Assembly: GCA_031265005.1 (NCBI GenBank)
Contig: JAISDD010000063.1
Span: 1 to 7,253 of the forward strand
Source of the DNA: Syntrophomonadaceae bacterium
Lineage (GTDB): Bacteria > Bacillota > Syntrophomonadia > Syntrophomonadales > Syntrophomonadaceae
Direction of reading: 5' to 3'
DNA: 7,253 nucleotides
Shown: positions 1-6,472 of the stretch, in pieces
How the letters are laid out: every line of letters starts with the position of its first letter
Position numbering within the stretch: position 1 is the stretch's first letter
Translations under genes and position numbers: made by a program
The notes under the pieces: generated by a model
Told to the model about the DNA's origin: nothing
The model's input: the letters and a program-made list of their open reading frames with translations, nothing else
Database searches by the model: none

Positions 1-2
1 CT

Positions 3-533
3 GAATCGGGAGTTTTTGTAGTCTGCGGAGCAGATGACGGGGATACGATAGCAGAATTTGTTCGCAGAACAAAGGGAATATACTGTAGCGTTTACGCCTT
101 CGAAATGGACGAACAAAACGCGGATTCTTTGGAAAAAAACACCTGTAAGTTTGAAAATGTCTTTACCGTCAGGCAAGGATGTTATAATAAAAATGGAACT
201 GTAAATTTTTCGTCAGGGCAGGGCTTTAATTCTAATATCAATGAAAACGGCGAAGAAGTAGCTAAAGTATGCCGGCTGGACGATTTTATGAAAGACAAAG
301 CACAGCCCACTTTTATAAAAATGGATATAGAAGGGGCGGAACTCAGCGCTTTGCAAGGCGCGGAATTTATAATAAGGAACTATAAGCCGCTGCTGGCTAT
401 ATGCGTTTATCACAAACCGGATGATATATGGGAAATTCCTTTATATATAAAAAGCCTGTGTCCGGAGTACAAATTTTATATGCGATCGTATTCGATTATA
501 CCTCTAGAATATGTTCTTTACGCCGTTGTATAG
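3..533 (+). CDS. FkbM family methyltransferase, 5'-truncated by the window edge
   Basis: The frame is open from the first bases of the window to a TAG at 531-533, so the N-terminus lies outside; the first ATG in the frame (105) is internal. The visible part is the SAM-dependent methyltransferase domain. A glycine-rich motif I (FVVCGADDGDT, about 15-47) is followed by the family hallmark FIKMDIEGAE (about 312-341), then an LQGAE stretch and a C-terminal block with YHKPDDIWEIP and PEY. FkbM-family enzymes generally O-methylate sugars or natural products; in this context a surface or flagellar glycan is a plausible substrate (inference). The protein is a gap-free paralogue of the next gene. One oddity is that the acidic residue of motif I, Asp in the neighbour, is Val here (codon GTC at 21-23), which may weaken cofactor binding. 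The next gene starts 25 bases downstream, so co-transcription is likely. Confidence 0.85.
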   Translation, partial: ESGVFVVCGADDGDTIAEFVRRTKGIYCSVYAFEMDEQNADSLEKNTCKFENVFTVRQGCYNKNGTVNFSSGQGFNSNINENGEEVAKVCRLDDFMKDKAQPTFIKMDIEGAELSALQGAEFIIRNYKPLLAICVYHKPDDIWEIPLYIKSLCPEYKFYMRSYSIIPLEYVLYAVV

Positions 534-558
534 ATATTATTTACACAAGGAGTATTTT

Positions 559-1655
559 ATGAAACTACTGGACGAACTGAAAGCTTATGAAAACACCAAC
601 TGGCTAAACAATACAATTGGTAAAATAAGTAAACGGGGGGGGTAATCCTTTATGGCGCCGGAAACTACGGAAAAACCATTGTTGATATTTTAATTAAAAA
701 CGACGTTTCCGTCTTCTGTTTCTGTGATGACGACATAAATAGACTTAAAAAACGGCAAATAAATGGCACAGATGTTATTACTTTAAAAGAAGCATTTCTT
801 AAATATGGTGAAGATGCACTAATACTTATTTGCTGTTCTTCTACAGATGATGTAATTGATAAAATGAGGCGTAACTGCGTTGACATTGGTTTTAAAAACA
901 TACATTACTATAAACATTTACAGTTTGCGTCCTCTTATGAAACAGTTTGCTCTTTGTCGAAAATTGAAAGCAAATTGGAGACGGCGTATACTTTATTGGA
1001 GGATAAGCGGTCAAAGGAAATTTTCAAGCACGTATTGACGGCCAGGATTTCCGGCAGAGATTCTTTGCCGGAGGAGGTCATTGACGAATGTCAGTATTTT
1101 GACCCGGACATCGTAAAATTAACGGAAGCGGAAGTTTTCTTAGACTGCGGAGCCTATGACGGGGACACGATACTGGCGTTTATAGAGAAAACGGACGGAA
1201 AAATTCACAGCGCCTATGGATTTGAGATCGACCAGGAAAATTTTAGATTATTGCAAAAAGCTATCCGGCCTTTTGACAATATTTTTGCGGTCGATTGCGG
1301 ATGTTATAGCTATAACGGCGTTGTGAATTTTTCTTCCGGTTTTGGAATCAGCTCAATGATTGATGAAAAAGGTGAGGAAACGGTAAAAGTATGCCGATTG
1401 GACGATTTTATGAAGGACAAAGTACCGCCCACTTTTATAAAAATGGATATAGAAGGGGCGGAAATCAGCGCGTTGCAGGGCGCGGAATTTATAATAAAGA
1501 ACTACAAGCCGCTGCTGGCTATATGCATTTATCACAAACCGGATGATATATGGGAAATTCCTTTATATATAAAAAGCCTGTGCCCGGAGTACAGATTATA
1601 CATTCGGGCCTACTCAGATTTACTAAAGGAATTTATTCTTTACGCCGTAGCGTGA
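559..1655 (+). CDS. FkbM family methyltransferase with N-terminal Rossmann-like domain, frameshifted at a poly-G run (probable phase-variable gene, OFF)
   Basis: An ATG at 559 with a good RBS (AAGGAG, 547-552) opens a frame that stops after 28 codons at TAA 643-645, directly after eight G. The frame holding the rest of the protein is open from 633 to TGA 1653-1655. It has no ATG before 864, and that ATG lacks an RBS and lies inside a conserved domain. A run of nine (or six) G fuses the two parts into about 365 residues. In the fused product, residues 29-38 read VILYGAGNYG, a dinucleotide-binding-like N-terminal domain common in Bacillota FkbM proteins. It is followed by a linker, motif I LDCGAYDGDT (Asp about 196), FIKMDIEGAE (about 293-302) and YHKPDDIWEIP. 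The likely role is SAM-dependent methylation of a surface or flagellar glycan (family knowledge plus inference). As written, only the 28-residue peptide has a normal translation start. Poly-G slippage, true decay or a base-calling error could each explain this. GC is about 31% at 661-900 against about 48% at 1021-1200. Confidence 0.8.
635..642 (+). repeat. Homopolymeric G8 tract, candidate slipped-strand phase-variation switch
   Basis: Eight consecutive G lie 76 bases into the second FkbM reading frame. By frame arithmetic, G6 or G9 puts the start at 559 in frame with the downstream methyltransferase, while G7 and G8 do not. G8 is the state present here, giving a stop at 643. Long G tracts near the 5' end of glycan-modifying genes are a known contingency-locus design in other bacteria, for example in Campylobacter capsule genes. 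Confidence 0.7.
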
Positions 1656-1710
1656 CGGAATAAGCCCGGCTTTAGTCAGGCAAAGTATTGTTTTTTACGG
1701 AGGAAACGCT

Positions 1711-2487
1711 GTGAATTATGACCAAAAGACCTTAATATTGGCGGAAATACAACGCCTCGTAGACCAAGGGCAAATACCTGAAGCGAAAAATTTTTTTGCT
1801 AAAAGCGTCGCCATCGGGGAAAAAGAAAAAGCCTCTTATCTTCCGGAGCTTTATTATGAATACGGATGTTTTCTGTTTAACCTGGAAGATTATGAAGCGG
1901 CTTTGGAAAACCTGGTCAAATCCTATGACATCGGTTATGAACGGAAGACCGTCAAAGAAGTCATTGTATACGCTTACATAACCCCTAATCTGGAAACTTT
2001 GCGCGCCAACTACCAAGCCAATAAAGCCAAAATAGCCGGCGGCGCGCCGGAATTCGAGGACCTGCCTTATTTAGCCGTTCCAGCTTCAGACGAGGTTTAT
2101 TATTTATTTGACTGGACGCGGGAGAAGATAGCAAAAGTGGAAAACCACCAAATCCCCGTTGACGAACAGACTGATATCATCGCGGCGGCGCGGGAGTATT
2201 ATTATTACGCGCTGGAGCAAGGGCAGGATAAAAGCCTCTATTTTTTATGTCCGGAGCGGGATGAATTTTGGTCTTGTTTAGCTATGGCGGAAAGCGGAGC
2301 GGAGGAAATTATTTTGTTTTCATCTTTAAATGAACTGCGCCCTTATTTTTCCGATACGGACATAGCGCTGCCCAAAAATGTTTTAGCGGATGAAGAAAGC
2401 CACCCAGCCGTCACGGAAATCTTGAATACGGAATATGAGCGCCGGCTGGCTATGTTCGGGGAAGCTCAAAAAACGGACCTCATATAG
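1711..2487 (+). CDS. TPR-like protein of unknown function, next to FkbM methyltransferases
   Basis: This is a 258-residue protein with a GTG start, chosen because GGAGG (1699-1703) lies seven bases upstream and no in-frame ATG follows nearby. Residues about 5-80 look like two to three helical tetratricopeptide-type repeats (YGCFLFNLEDYEAALENLVK at about 51-70 is the clearest). Residues 90-108 carry a TPNLETLRANYQAN stretch. The C-terminal half, about 115-258, is an acidic, tyrosine-rich segment that I do not recognise, with a YYYY run near 163-166. There is no signal peptide or membrane helix, so it is probably cytoplasmic. It lies 55 bases downstream of the FkbM gene on the same strand, probably in the same operon. 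A scaffold or partner role for glycan-modifying enzymes is possible but is inferred from position only. A comparison with N-terminal regions of clostridial glycosyltransferase-associated proteins would test this. Confidence 0.75.
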   Translation: MNYDQKTLILAEIQRLVDQGQIPEAKNFFAKSVAIGEKEKASYLPELYYEYGCFLFNLEDYEAALENLVKSYDIGYERKTVKEVIVYAYITPNLETLRANYQANKAKIAGGAPEFEDLPYLAVPASDEVYYLFDWTREKIAKVENHQIPVDEQTDIIAAAREYYYYALEQGQDKSLYFLCPERDEFWSCLAMAESGAEEIILFSSLNELRPYFSDTDIALPKNVLADEESHPAVTEILNTEYERRLAMFGEAQKTDLI

Positions 2488-2516
2488 TTAATAAAAACGT
2501 GTTTGGAAATGTTTTT

Positions 2517-2560
2517 ATACTAATCCGCTCTAAAGGAACTAATTTAATGCGGATTAGTAT
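2517..2560. repeat. Perfect 12-bp inverted repeat between convergent genes
   Basis: ATACTAATCCGC at 2517-2528 is exactly complementary to GCGGATTAGTAT at 2549-2560, with a 20-base loop. The right arm overlaps the last codons and stop of rmuC (stop complement at 2544-2546). No T-run follows on either strand, so it is not a textbook intrinsic terminator, though it could still block read-through between the convergent transcripts. An A/T-rich 8-bp inverted repeat (2491-2498 with 2511-2518) abuts it on the left. The right arm recurs near 4062. Confidence 0.75.
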
Positions 2561-3893
2561 TATCTTCCGTGTCGACCGGCACGGCGGCTATGTTTTTTAA
2601 TTTGCGCTCCATGACCCGTGAGCGGCGTGAAGCTTCTTCGATAGAATTGCTGGCTTCCTGAAGTTTTTTCTGGGTTTTTTCCAAAACGGCCCCGAATTTC
2701 AAGAACTCCGCTTTAACCGCGCTCAGCACCTGCCATACTTCTCCAGACCTTTTTTGGATGGCCAGAGTCCTAAAACCTACGGACAGAGAGGTTATCATAG
2801 CGGTTAAAGTAGTAGGCCCAGCAATAGTAATCCGGTATTCCTGATGTATCTTCTCAAATAAACCGGGCCGCCGCAATACTTCAGCGTACAAACTTTCCGT
2901 CGGCAAAAACATAATGGCAAACTCGGTAGTAGAAGGAGGCGCGACGTATTTTTCCGAAATACTCTTGGCTTGCTGCTTAACGCGGGTCTCCAATGCTTTG
3001 GCGGCAGCTTCTATGAGCTCAAGATCGGATTTATCATAAGCTTCCAGCAAGCGGTGATAATCTTCCACAGGGAACTTAGCGTCTATAGGCAGCCAAACGC
3101 CTTTTTCATCCGCGTCCGGGCCGGGAAGCAAGACAGCGTATTCTACCCGCTGAGAATTGTTTTTTATGTCTACATTGGCTTGGAATTGCTCCGGCGTTAA
3201 AATGTCGGCCAGTATATTTCCCAGTTGTATTTCTCCCCAAGTCCCCCGGGTTTTGATATTGGTCAGGACTTTTTTCAAATCGCCTACGCCCGCCGCTAAA
3301 CTCTGCATTTCCCCCAGCCCTTTATAAACCGCTTCCAAGCGCTCGCTCACCATCTTAAAAGACGCTCCTAAACGCTGTTCTAAAGTGGAATGAAGCTTTT
3401 CGTCGACCACTATGCGCATTTGTTCCAATTTTTGATTATTGTCCTGCTGGAGGTCCCGCATTTTTTGTTCTAAAATAGTTCGCATACTTTCCAGCTGCTT
3501 TTGGAGAGAATCGTTCATTTGTTTAAATTCTTGAACGCTTTCCGAGCTTAAAGCGCGGATGCGCATATCCAAAACGCCGCGGATCTGTTCAAGTTGATTT
3601 TGCTCCAAGGTATTGAAGTGAGTGTAGTTGTTTACCAAAACATCTTGCAGATTTTTCAAAATAGTATTTAATTCTTCGCGATTCTGCCGCGCCGAACGGT
3701 TTAATTCTTCGCGCAGGGCGGTCATGTTTTCCCTGACCGAACGCTCAATGTCCGCGCCGATTTTCTCCCCCGCGTCCTGAGTATCATAAAAACCCGCGCG
3801 TTTTTTATTCAGCGCCAGTAAGTAAATGACCGTAACCAGCACCAGCGCGTTAATAAATAACGAAATCACTGCCAGCAGAACAAGGGAATCCAT
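2544..3893 (-). CDS. rmuC: DNA recombination protein RmuC
   Basis: This is an RmuC-family protein of about 449 residues, close to the usual size. It has an N-terminal membrane-anchor helix (about 3-28, hydrophobic LVLLAVISLFINALV), then a long coiled coil rich in Glu, Gln and Arg (about 45-200), then the RmuC domain. Family motifs seen are RGTWGEIQL (about 217-224), PIDAKFPVEDYHRL (about 269-282) and FLPTESLYAEVLR (about 329-341). In E. coli RmuC affects inversion at short inverted repeats and is thought to be nuclease-like; the molecular activity is poorly defined (family knowledge). Start choice: a GTG at 3899 directly abuts the AGGAGGT motif, which is too close. The ATG at 3893 lies seven bases from AGGAGG and is preferred. 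The gene is convergent with the methyltransferase cluster. Its last five residues (NTNPH) and stop are encoded within the repeat at 2517-2562, which suggests the original 3' end may have been replaced. Confidence 0.93.
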   Translation of the reverse strand: MDSLVLLAVISLFINALVLVTVIYLLALNKKRAGFYDTQDAGEKIGADIERSVRENMTALREELNRSARQNREELNTILKNLQDVLVNNYTHFNTLEQNQLEQIRGVLDMRIRALSSESVQEFKQMNDSLQKQLESMRTILEQKMRDLQQDNNQKLEQMRIVVDEKLHSTLEQRLGASFKMVSERLEAVYKGLGEMQSLAAGVGDLKKVLTNIKTRGTWGEIQLGNILADILTPEQFQANVDIKNNSQRVEYAVLLPGPDADEKGVWLPIDAKFPVEDYHRLLEAYDKSDLELIEAAAKALETRVKQQAKSISEKYVAPPSTTEFAIMFLPTESLYAEVLRRPGLFEKIHQEYRITIAGPTTLTAMITSLSVGFRTLAIQKRSGEVWQVLSAVKAEFLKFGAVLEKTQKKLQEASNSIEEASRRSRVMERKLKNIAAVPVDTEDNTNPH

Positions 3894-3899
3894 ATTCAC

Positions 3900-3906
3900 A
3901 CCTCCT
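3900..3906 (-). promoter_or_regulatory. Ribosome binding site deciding the rmuC start
   Basis: The minus strand reads AGGAGGT here, a near-perfect Shine-Dalgarno match. It touches a GTG codon (3899) but is correctly spaced for the ATG at 3893, so translation probably begins at the ATG. Confidence 0.75.
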
Positions 3907-3917
3907 GCCCTAATGTT

Positions 3918-3946
3918 ATACTATTCTCTATTAAAAACGCAGACAA
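3918..3946 (-). promoter_or_regulatory. Possible rmuC promoter
   Basis: On the minus strand TTGTCT (3941-3946) and TAGTAT (3918-3923) are separated by exactly 17 bases. Each matches four of six positions of the -35 and -10 consensus. They lie just upstream of the rmuC RBS. The match is moderate; an overlapping TATAAC (3915-3920) is an alternative -10 with a longer spacer. Confidence 0.35.
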
Positions 3947-3951
3947 ATATA

Positions 3952-4075
3952 ACCTAATACCCTTTCTAGGGCACTTAGGTCACGAGATTTGCCTGCGGCT
4001 AAGGAAAATACCCCTGCGGGGCACAAGATAGTATGTACTAACGTGTGCCCCAAAGGGGCATGCGGATTAGTATTA
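3952..4075. repeat. Block of nested inverted repeats upstream of rmuC, possible small dispersed palindromic element
   Basis: Within about 125 bases there are several short palindromes: ACCTAA/TTAGGT (3952-3957 with 3975-3980, enclosing CCCT/AGGG), CCCC-TGC-GGGG (4011-4021), GGGGCACA/TGTGCCCC (4018-4025 with 4044-4051), TGCCCC-AAA-GGGGCA (4046-4060) and TACTAA/TTAGTA (4036-4041 with 4067-4072). Some share bases, so alternative folds are mutually exclusive. The block ends with ATGCGGATTAGTATTA (4060-4075), which is identical to 2547-2562. No coding frame of substance covers it. It may be an intergenic repeat family or a structured leader for rmuC; neither can be decided from one copy. Confidence 0.5.
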
Positions 4076-4172
4076 GCAGATAGTCCCTATATAATCCGTA
4101 AATATTCCGCCCTTGAATAGCCACGGCTATTTTATTCTGTAAAAAGTTTTGCGGTCCGCATTTGTTTTTGTT

Positions 4173-4248
4173 TGGTAGCCCCAAGGGGAGTCGAACCCCT
4201 GTCTCCGCCGTGAGAGGGCGGCATCCTAGGCCACTAGACGATGGGGCC
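4173..4248 (-). tRNA. tRNA-Glu (anticodon CUC)
   Basis: The minus strand gives a complete 76-base cloverleaf. The acceptor is GGCCCCA paired with TGGGGCT (first pair G-U), followed by A and an encoded CCA at 4173-4175. The anticodon stem CCGCC/GGCGG carries the seven-base loop CTCTCAC, hence anticodon CTC, reading GAG. The T arm AGGGG-TTCGACT-CCCCT is canonical. It stands alone between rmuC and the protease gene, with no second tRNA and no integrase nearby. Confidence 0.95.
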
Positions 4249-4361
4249 ATTCGTATTTTAGCTGTTCAAAATACCTCTATAATATTAACATATATAAGCG
4301 CAAAAAACAAAGCGTTAAACTAATAAAAATATGTTGTGGATTATCAACGTTTATTTTCCCT

Positions 4362-5813
4362 TTAATTCCAATAAAGCAGCGAGTGTCTGCTTTGCGGATC
4401 GAAGGTAATTTTGCCGCTGAGCAAAGAGCCTAAGCGGGCGGCGCTTATATAATAATTATTGTCATCATACACTAATTCTTCCATCGGCAATAGCTGCACA
4501 GAATTATTGCGATTCCACGTGAAACAATTGTTTTTTTGATCCCATCCTATAGAGCAGTTGCCGACAAGCGCGGCAGAATAATCAAGCGGCAGATACAACC
4601 TGTTTTGAATCAAACGGGCCTGACCGGAAAAAGCTTTTTTTACATCTATAAACCCTTCTTTGGTATCGATATTCATGCTCAAGATATGTGCAAAGTCAGG
4701 CTTTCCAGCCACTGCTTCCTTCAGCAAAGTAAGGCCGGAAGATATTTCGCTGCCGTCAGTAATTATCAGATCCGGAGTTATCCCTATGGTATTATAGGCG
4801 ATTTTTTTAGGAGTGAGGACGTAATTGCTGGTAAATTTCAAATAATCTTCAGAACCGACCATTACGACGGATTGCCCGCATAACTTGCCATAAGTTTTTT
4901 GTCCTATCAATAAGCCTTTTTGGTAATCCTGAACAGCGCCGGCAAATACTTCCGAAGCGCTCGCCGTATAATCGTCCACTAAAAATACCATAGGAATATC
5001 GTATTTAATCTCGTTGTTATTGAAATAAACAGGAGATAATGGGTAATCGCGGCTCTGATACCACATCAAAATCCCTCCGCCGAAAAAATCGTCAGCCAGT
5101 TTTATACATTCTTCCAGATAACCGCCGCCGTTTCCGCGCAAATCCAGTATCAATCCGCTGATATTCTCGTAACGTTGGAGTTCCTGGGTGAAAATTTGAG
5201 CCATATTTTGGGAAAAGGAAGTTAATTCCACATATAGGATATTATCTTCCATCATCAACGACCGAACTATCGGAATTTGAAAAGACGTAATCGCCAAAGT
5301 AAACTCCGCCGGCTTGTCATCATGCAGCACCGTCAGGTTTATGCTGCCGGCGGATTGCGCTTCGTAAAATAATCTTGACACAGCCGCATTATCAACCATT
5401 TCCGATAAACTGTTGCCGTTGACAGCGATAATAATATCGCCTGCCTTTATGCCCGCTTTAGCTGCCGAACTGCCTTCATATACCTCCAGAATCAGCAGGC
5501 TGCCGTCTTCCATTAAAGATAGATAAGCTCCGATACCGCTATATTGCCCCTCGACACTGTTAACAAAAAGCGCCATGTTCTCCATGTCAAAAATCTCTGT
5601 ATAAGGGTCATTTAAATTTTTTATGATTTCGTCCGCACTGGAATACGATAATTGTTCCTCGCTCAGCACATCCACATAAGCATTGCGCAAAATATCCCTT
5701 ACTGTTTCGACCTCCGGAGCCGCAACAGCCGCCGAGCCTGAAAATATGCTTAAAAGCAAGCTTAAAAGCAGTATAAAAGCAATTTTTCTAAATATATTTG
5801 ACTTTTTCATCAT
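4362..5813 (-). CDS. Exported S41 family (C-terminal processing) peptidase with PDZ and stalk-like C-terminal domain
   Basis: This is a 483-residue protein starting at the first of two adjacent ATGs (5813), with GAGGGGT (5822-5828) eight bases upstream. Residues 1-32 form a signal peptide: MMKKSNIFRK, a hydrophobic core, then AVAA before PE. A PDZ domain covers about 88-165 (YSGIGAYL, then AGIKAGDIIIAVNG). The S41 protease core covers about 190-350, with LDLRGNGGG (223-231), TASASEVFAGA (283-293) and KTYGK (306-310). By alignment to the Tsp/CtpA spacing of 25 residues, the catalytic dyad is Ser285 and Lys310, with Gln314 in the expected support position, so the enzyme looks active. The tail, about 400-483, resembles a copper amine oxidase N-terminal-like stalk domain (LYLPLDY, YYISAARLGSLL, ITFDPQ), often seen on exported clostridial proteins. 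It should act outside the membrane on envelope proteins; the substrate is unknown. It is separated from rplL by a terminator, so it is probably its own transcription unit. Confidence 0.9.
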   Translation of the reverse strand: MMKKSNIFRKIAFILLLSLLLSIFSGSAAVAAPEVETVRDILRNAYVDVLSEEQLSYSSADEIIKNLNDPYTEIFDMENMALFVNSVEGQYSGIGAYLSLMEDGSLLILEVYEGSSAAKAGIKAGDIIIAVNGNSLSEMVDNAAVSRLFYEAQSAGSINLTVLHDDKPAEFTLAITSFQIPIVRSLMMEDNILYVELTSFSQNMAQIFTQELQRYENISGLILDLRGNGGGYLEECIKLADDFFGGGILMWYQSRDYPLSPVYFNNNEIKYDIPMVFLVDDYTASASEVFAGAVQDYQKGLLIGQKTYGKLCGQSVVMVGSEDYLKFTSNYVLTPKKIAYNTIGITPDLIITDGSEISSGLTLLKEAVAGKPDFAHILSMNIDTKEGFIDVKKAFSGQARLIQNRLYLPLDYSAALVGNCSIGWDQKNNCFTWNRNNSVQLLPMEELVYDDNNYYISAARLGSLLSGKITFDPQSRHSLLYWN

Positions 5814-5869
5814 TTATTTTGACCCCTCATATGAGAATTTATAATCCGGCCTATTCAACAATATTCGAC

Positions 5870-5926
5870 GCCGCTTTCCCTCTACCTTCAAAGCGGCAAA
5901 TTTTACATGTTTTTTATCATGTAAAA
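5870..5926. other. Two consecutive hairpins in the protease 5' region
   Basis: GCCGCTTT (5870-5877) pairs perfectly with AAAGCGGC (5890-5897), and TTTTACATG (5901-5909) pairs with CATGTAAAA (5918-5926). They lie between the rplL terminator and the protease gene. The first lacks a T-run on the minus strand, so it is more likely a leader structure or mRNA-stabilising hairpin than a terminator. The A/T-rich second one sits within the T-run region of the rplJL terminator. Confidence 0.45.
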
Positions 5927-5965
5927 AACAAAGCCCTCGTTTGGCAGCGTTTACCAACGAGAGCT
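5923..5965 (-). terminator. Rho-independent terminator of the rplJ-rplL operon
   Basis: On the minus strand AGCTCTCGTTGG (5954-5965) pairs with CCAAACGAGGGCT (5932-5944). This gives about 12 pairs with one U-G and one bulged A, around a nine-base loop. TTGTTTTTT follows (5923-5931). It lies about 55 bases after the rplL stop, in the right orientation. Confidence 0.85.
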
Positions 5966-6018
5966 TGGGTCTCATGTCAAAACATAATCCTTCAAAAGAT
6001 AAAAACTAAGCGGCGTAA

Positions 6019-6402
6019 TTATTTTATTTCAACACTGCCGCCGGCTTCCGCAATTTTCTCTTTGATTTGAGCGGCTTCTTCCTTGCTCACTTTTTCTTTT
6101 ATGGGATTGGGGCATTCGTCAACTAAAGTTTTAGCTTCTTTCAATCCCAGGCCGGTTATTTCACGGACCACTTTTATAACATTGATTTTCTTTTCGCCGG
6201 CTGAAGACAAAATTACATCAAATTCGGTCTGTTCTTCCGCCGCGTCCGCTTCGCCGCCGCCTCCGCTTGCGGGCGCCGCGGCAACAGCTACCGGAGCAGC
6301 CGCGCTAACGCCGAATTCTTCTTCCAGCGCTTTCACTAATTCCGACAATTCAAGAACGGTTAACCCTTTAACAACTTCAATAACTTCCTGTACTTTACTC
6401 AT
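6019..6402 (-). CDS. rplL: 50S ribosomal protein L7/L12
   Basis: This 127-residue protein is the normal length for the family. It binds L10 as dimers in the ribosomal stalk and recruits translation factors. The N-terminal dimerisation helices (about 1-33, [18 protein letters not shown]) lead into an Ala/Gly-rich hinge (about 34-56). The C-terminal factor-binding domain (about 59-127) carries the conserved [15 protein letters not shown] and VSKEEA segments and ends in VEIK. The ATG at 6402 has AGGAGGT (minus strand, 6411-6417) eight bases upstream, a very strong site. That fits the need for several L12 copies per L10. An A/T-rich gap of 70 bases separates it from rplJ upstream, and a terminator follows downstream. 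Confidence 0.98.
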   Translation of the reverse strand: MSKVQEVIEVVKGLTVLELSELVKALEEEFGVSAAAPVAVAAAPASGGGGEADAAEEQTEFDVILSSAGEKKINVIKVVREITGLGLKEAKTLVDECPNPIKEKVSKEEAAQIKEKIAEAGGSVEIK

Positions 6403-6472
6403 TTATATTTACCTCCTAATTTTTAAGTTTTATTTTAATTATAAATTTTTTACAGCCATTGCTATGATTTTT

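Noticed and set aside
864..1655. ATG at 864 as the true start of the second FkbM gene
   Set aside because: It has no Shine-Dalgarno sequence and lies well inside the N-terminal domain, whose coding continues upstream to 642 in the same frame. The RBS-preceded start is at 559.
2517..2560. Inverted repeat as a classic rho-independent terminator
   Set aside because: Neither strand has a T-run after the stem and the loop is 20 bases; it is listed as a repeat instead.
2970..3200. Plus-strand open frame inside rmuC
   Set aside because: It is antisense to the conserved RmuC domain, with no RBS and no recognisable motifs.
4116..4131. AATAGCC/GGCTATT hairpin as a regulatory element
   Set aside because: The stem is real, but the usable loop leaves six pairs and no associated signal or gene start is nearby.
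4145..4165. Terminator for tRNA-Glu at the TGCGGACCGCA palindrome
   Set aside because: Only four pairs can form around a three-base loop and the T-run is short and offset, so the support is too weak.
4173..4248. tRNA-Glu as an integration site
   Set aside because: There is no integrase, no duplicated tRNA 3' end and no mobile genes in the window.
4038..4250. Minus-strand open frame of about 70 codons
   Set aside because: It runs through the tRNA-Glu gene and the nested palindromes and shows no protein-like composition.
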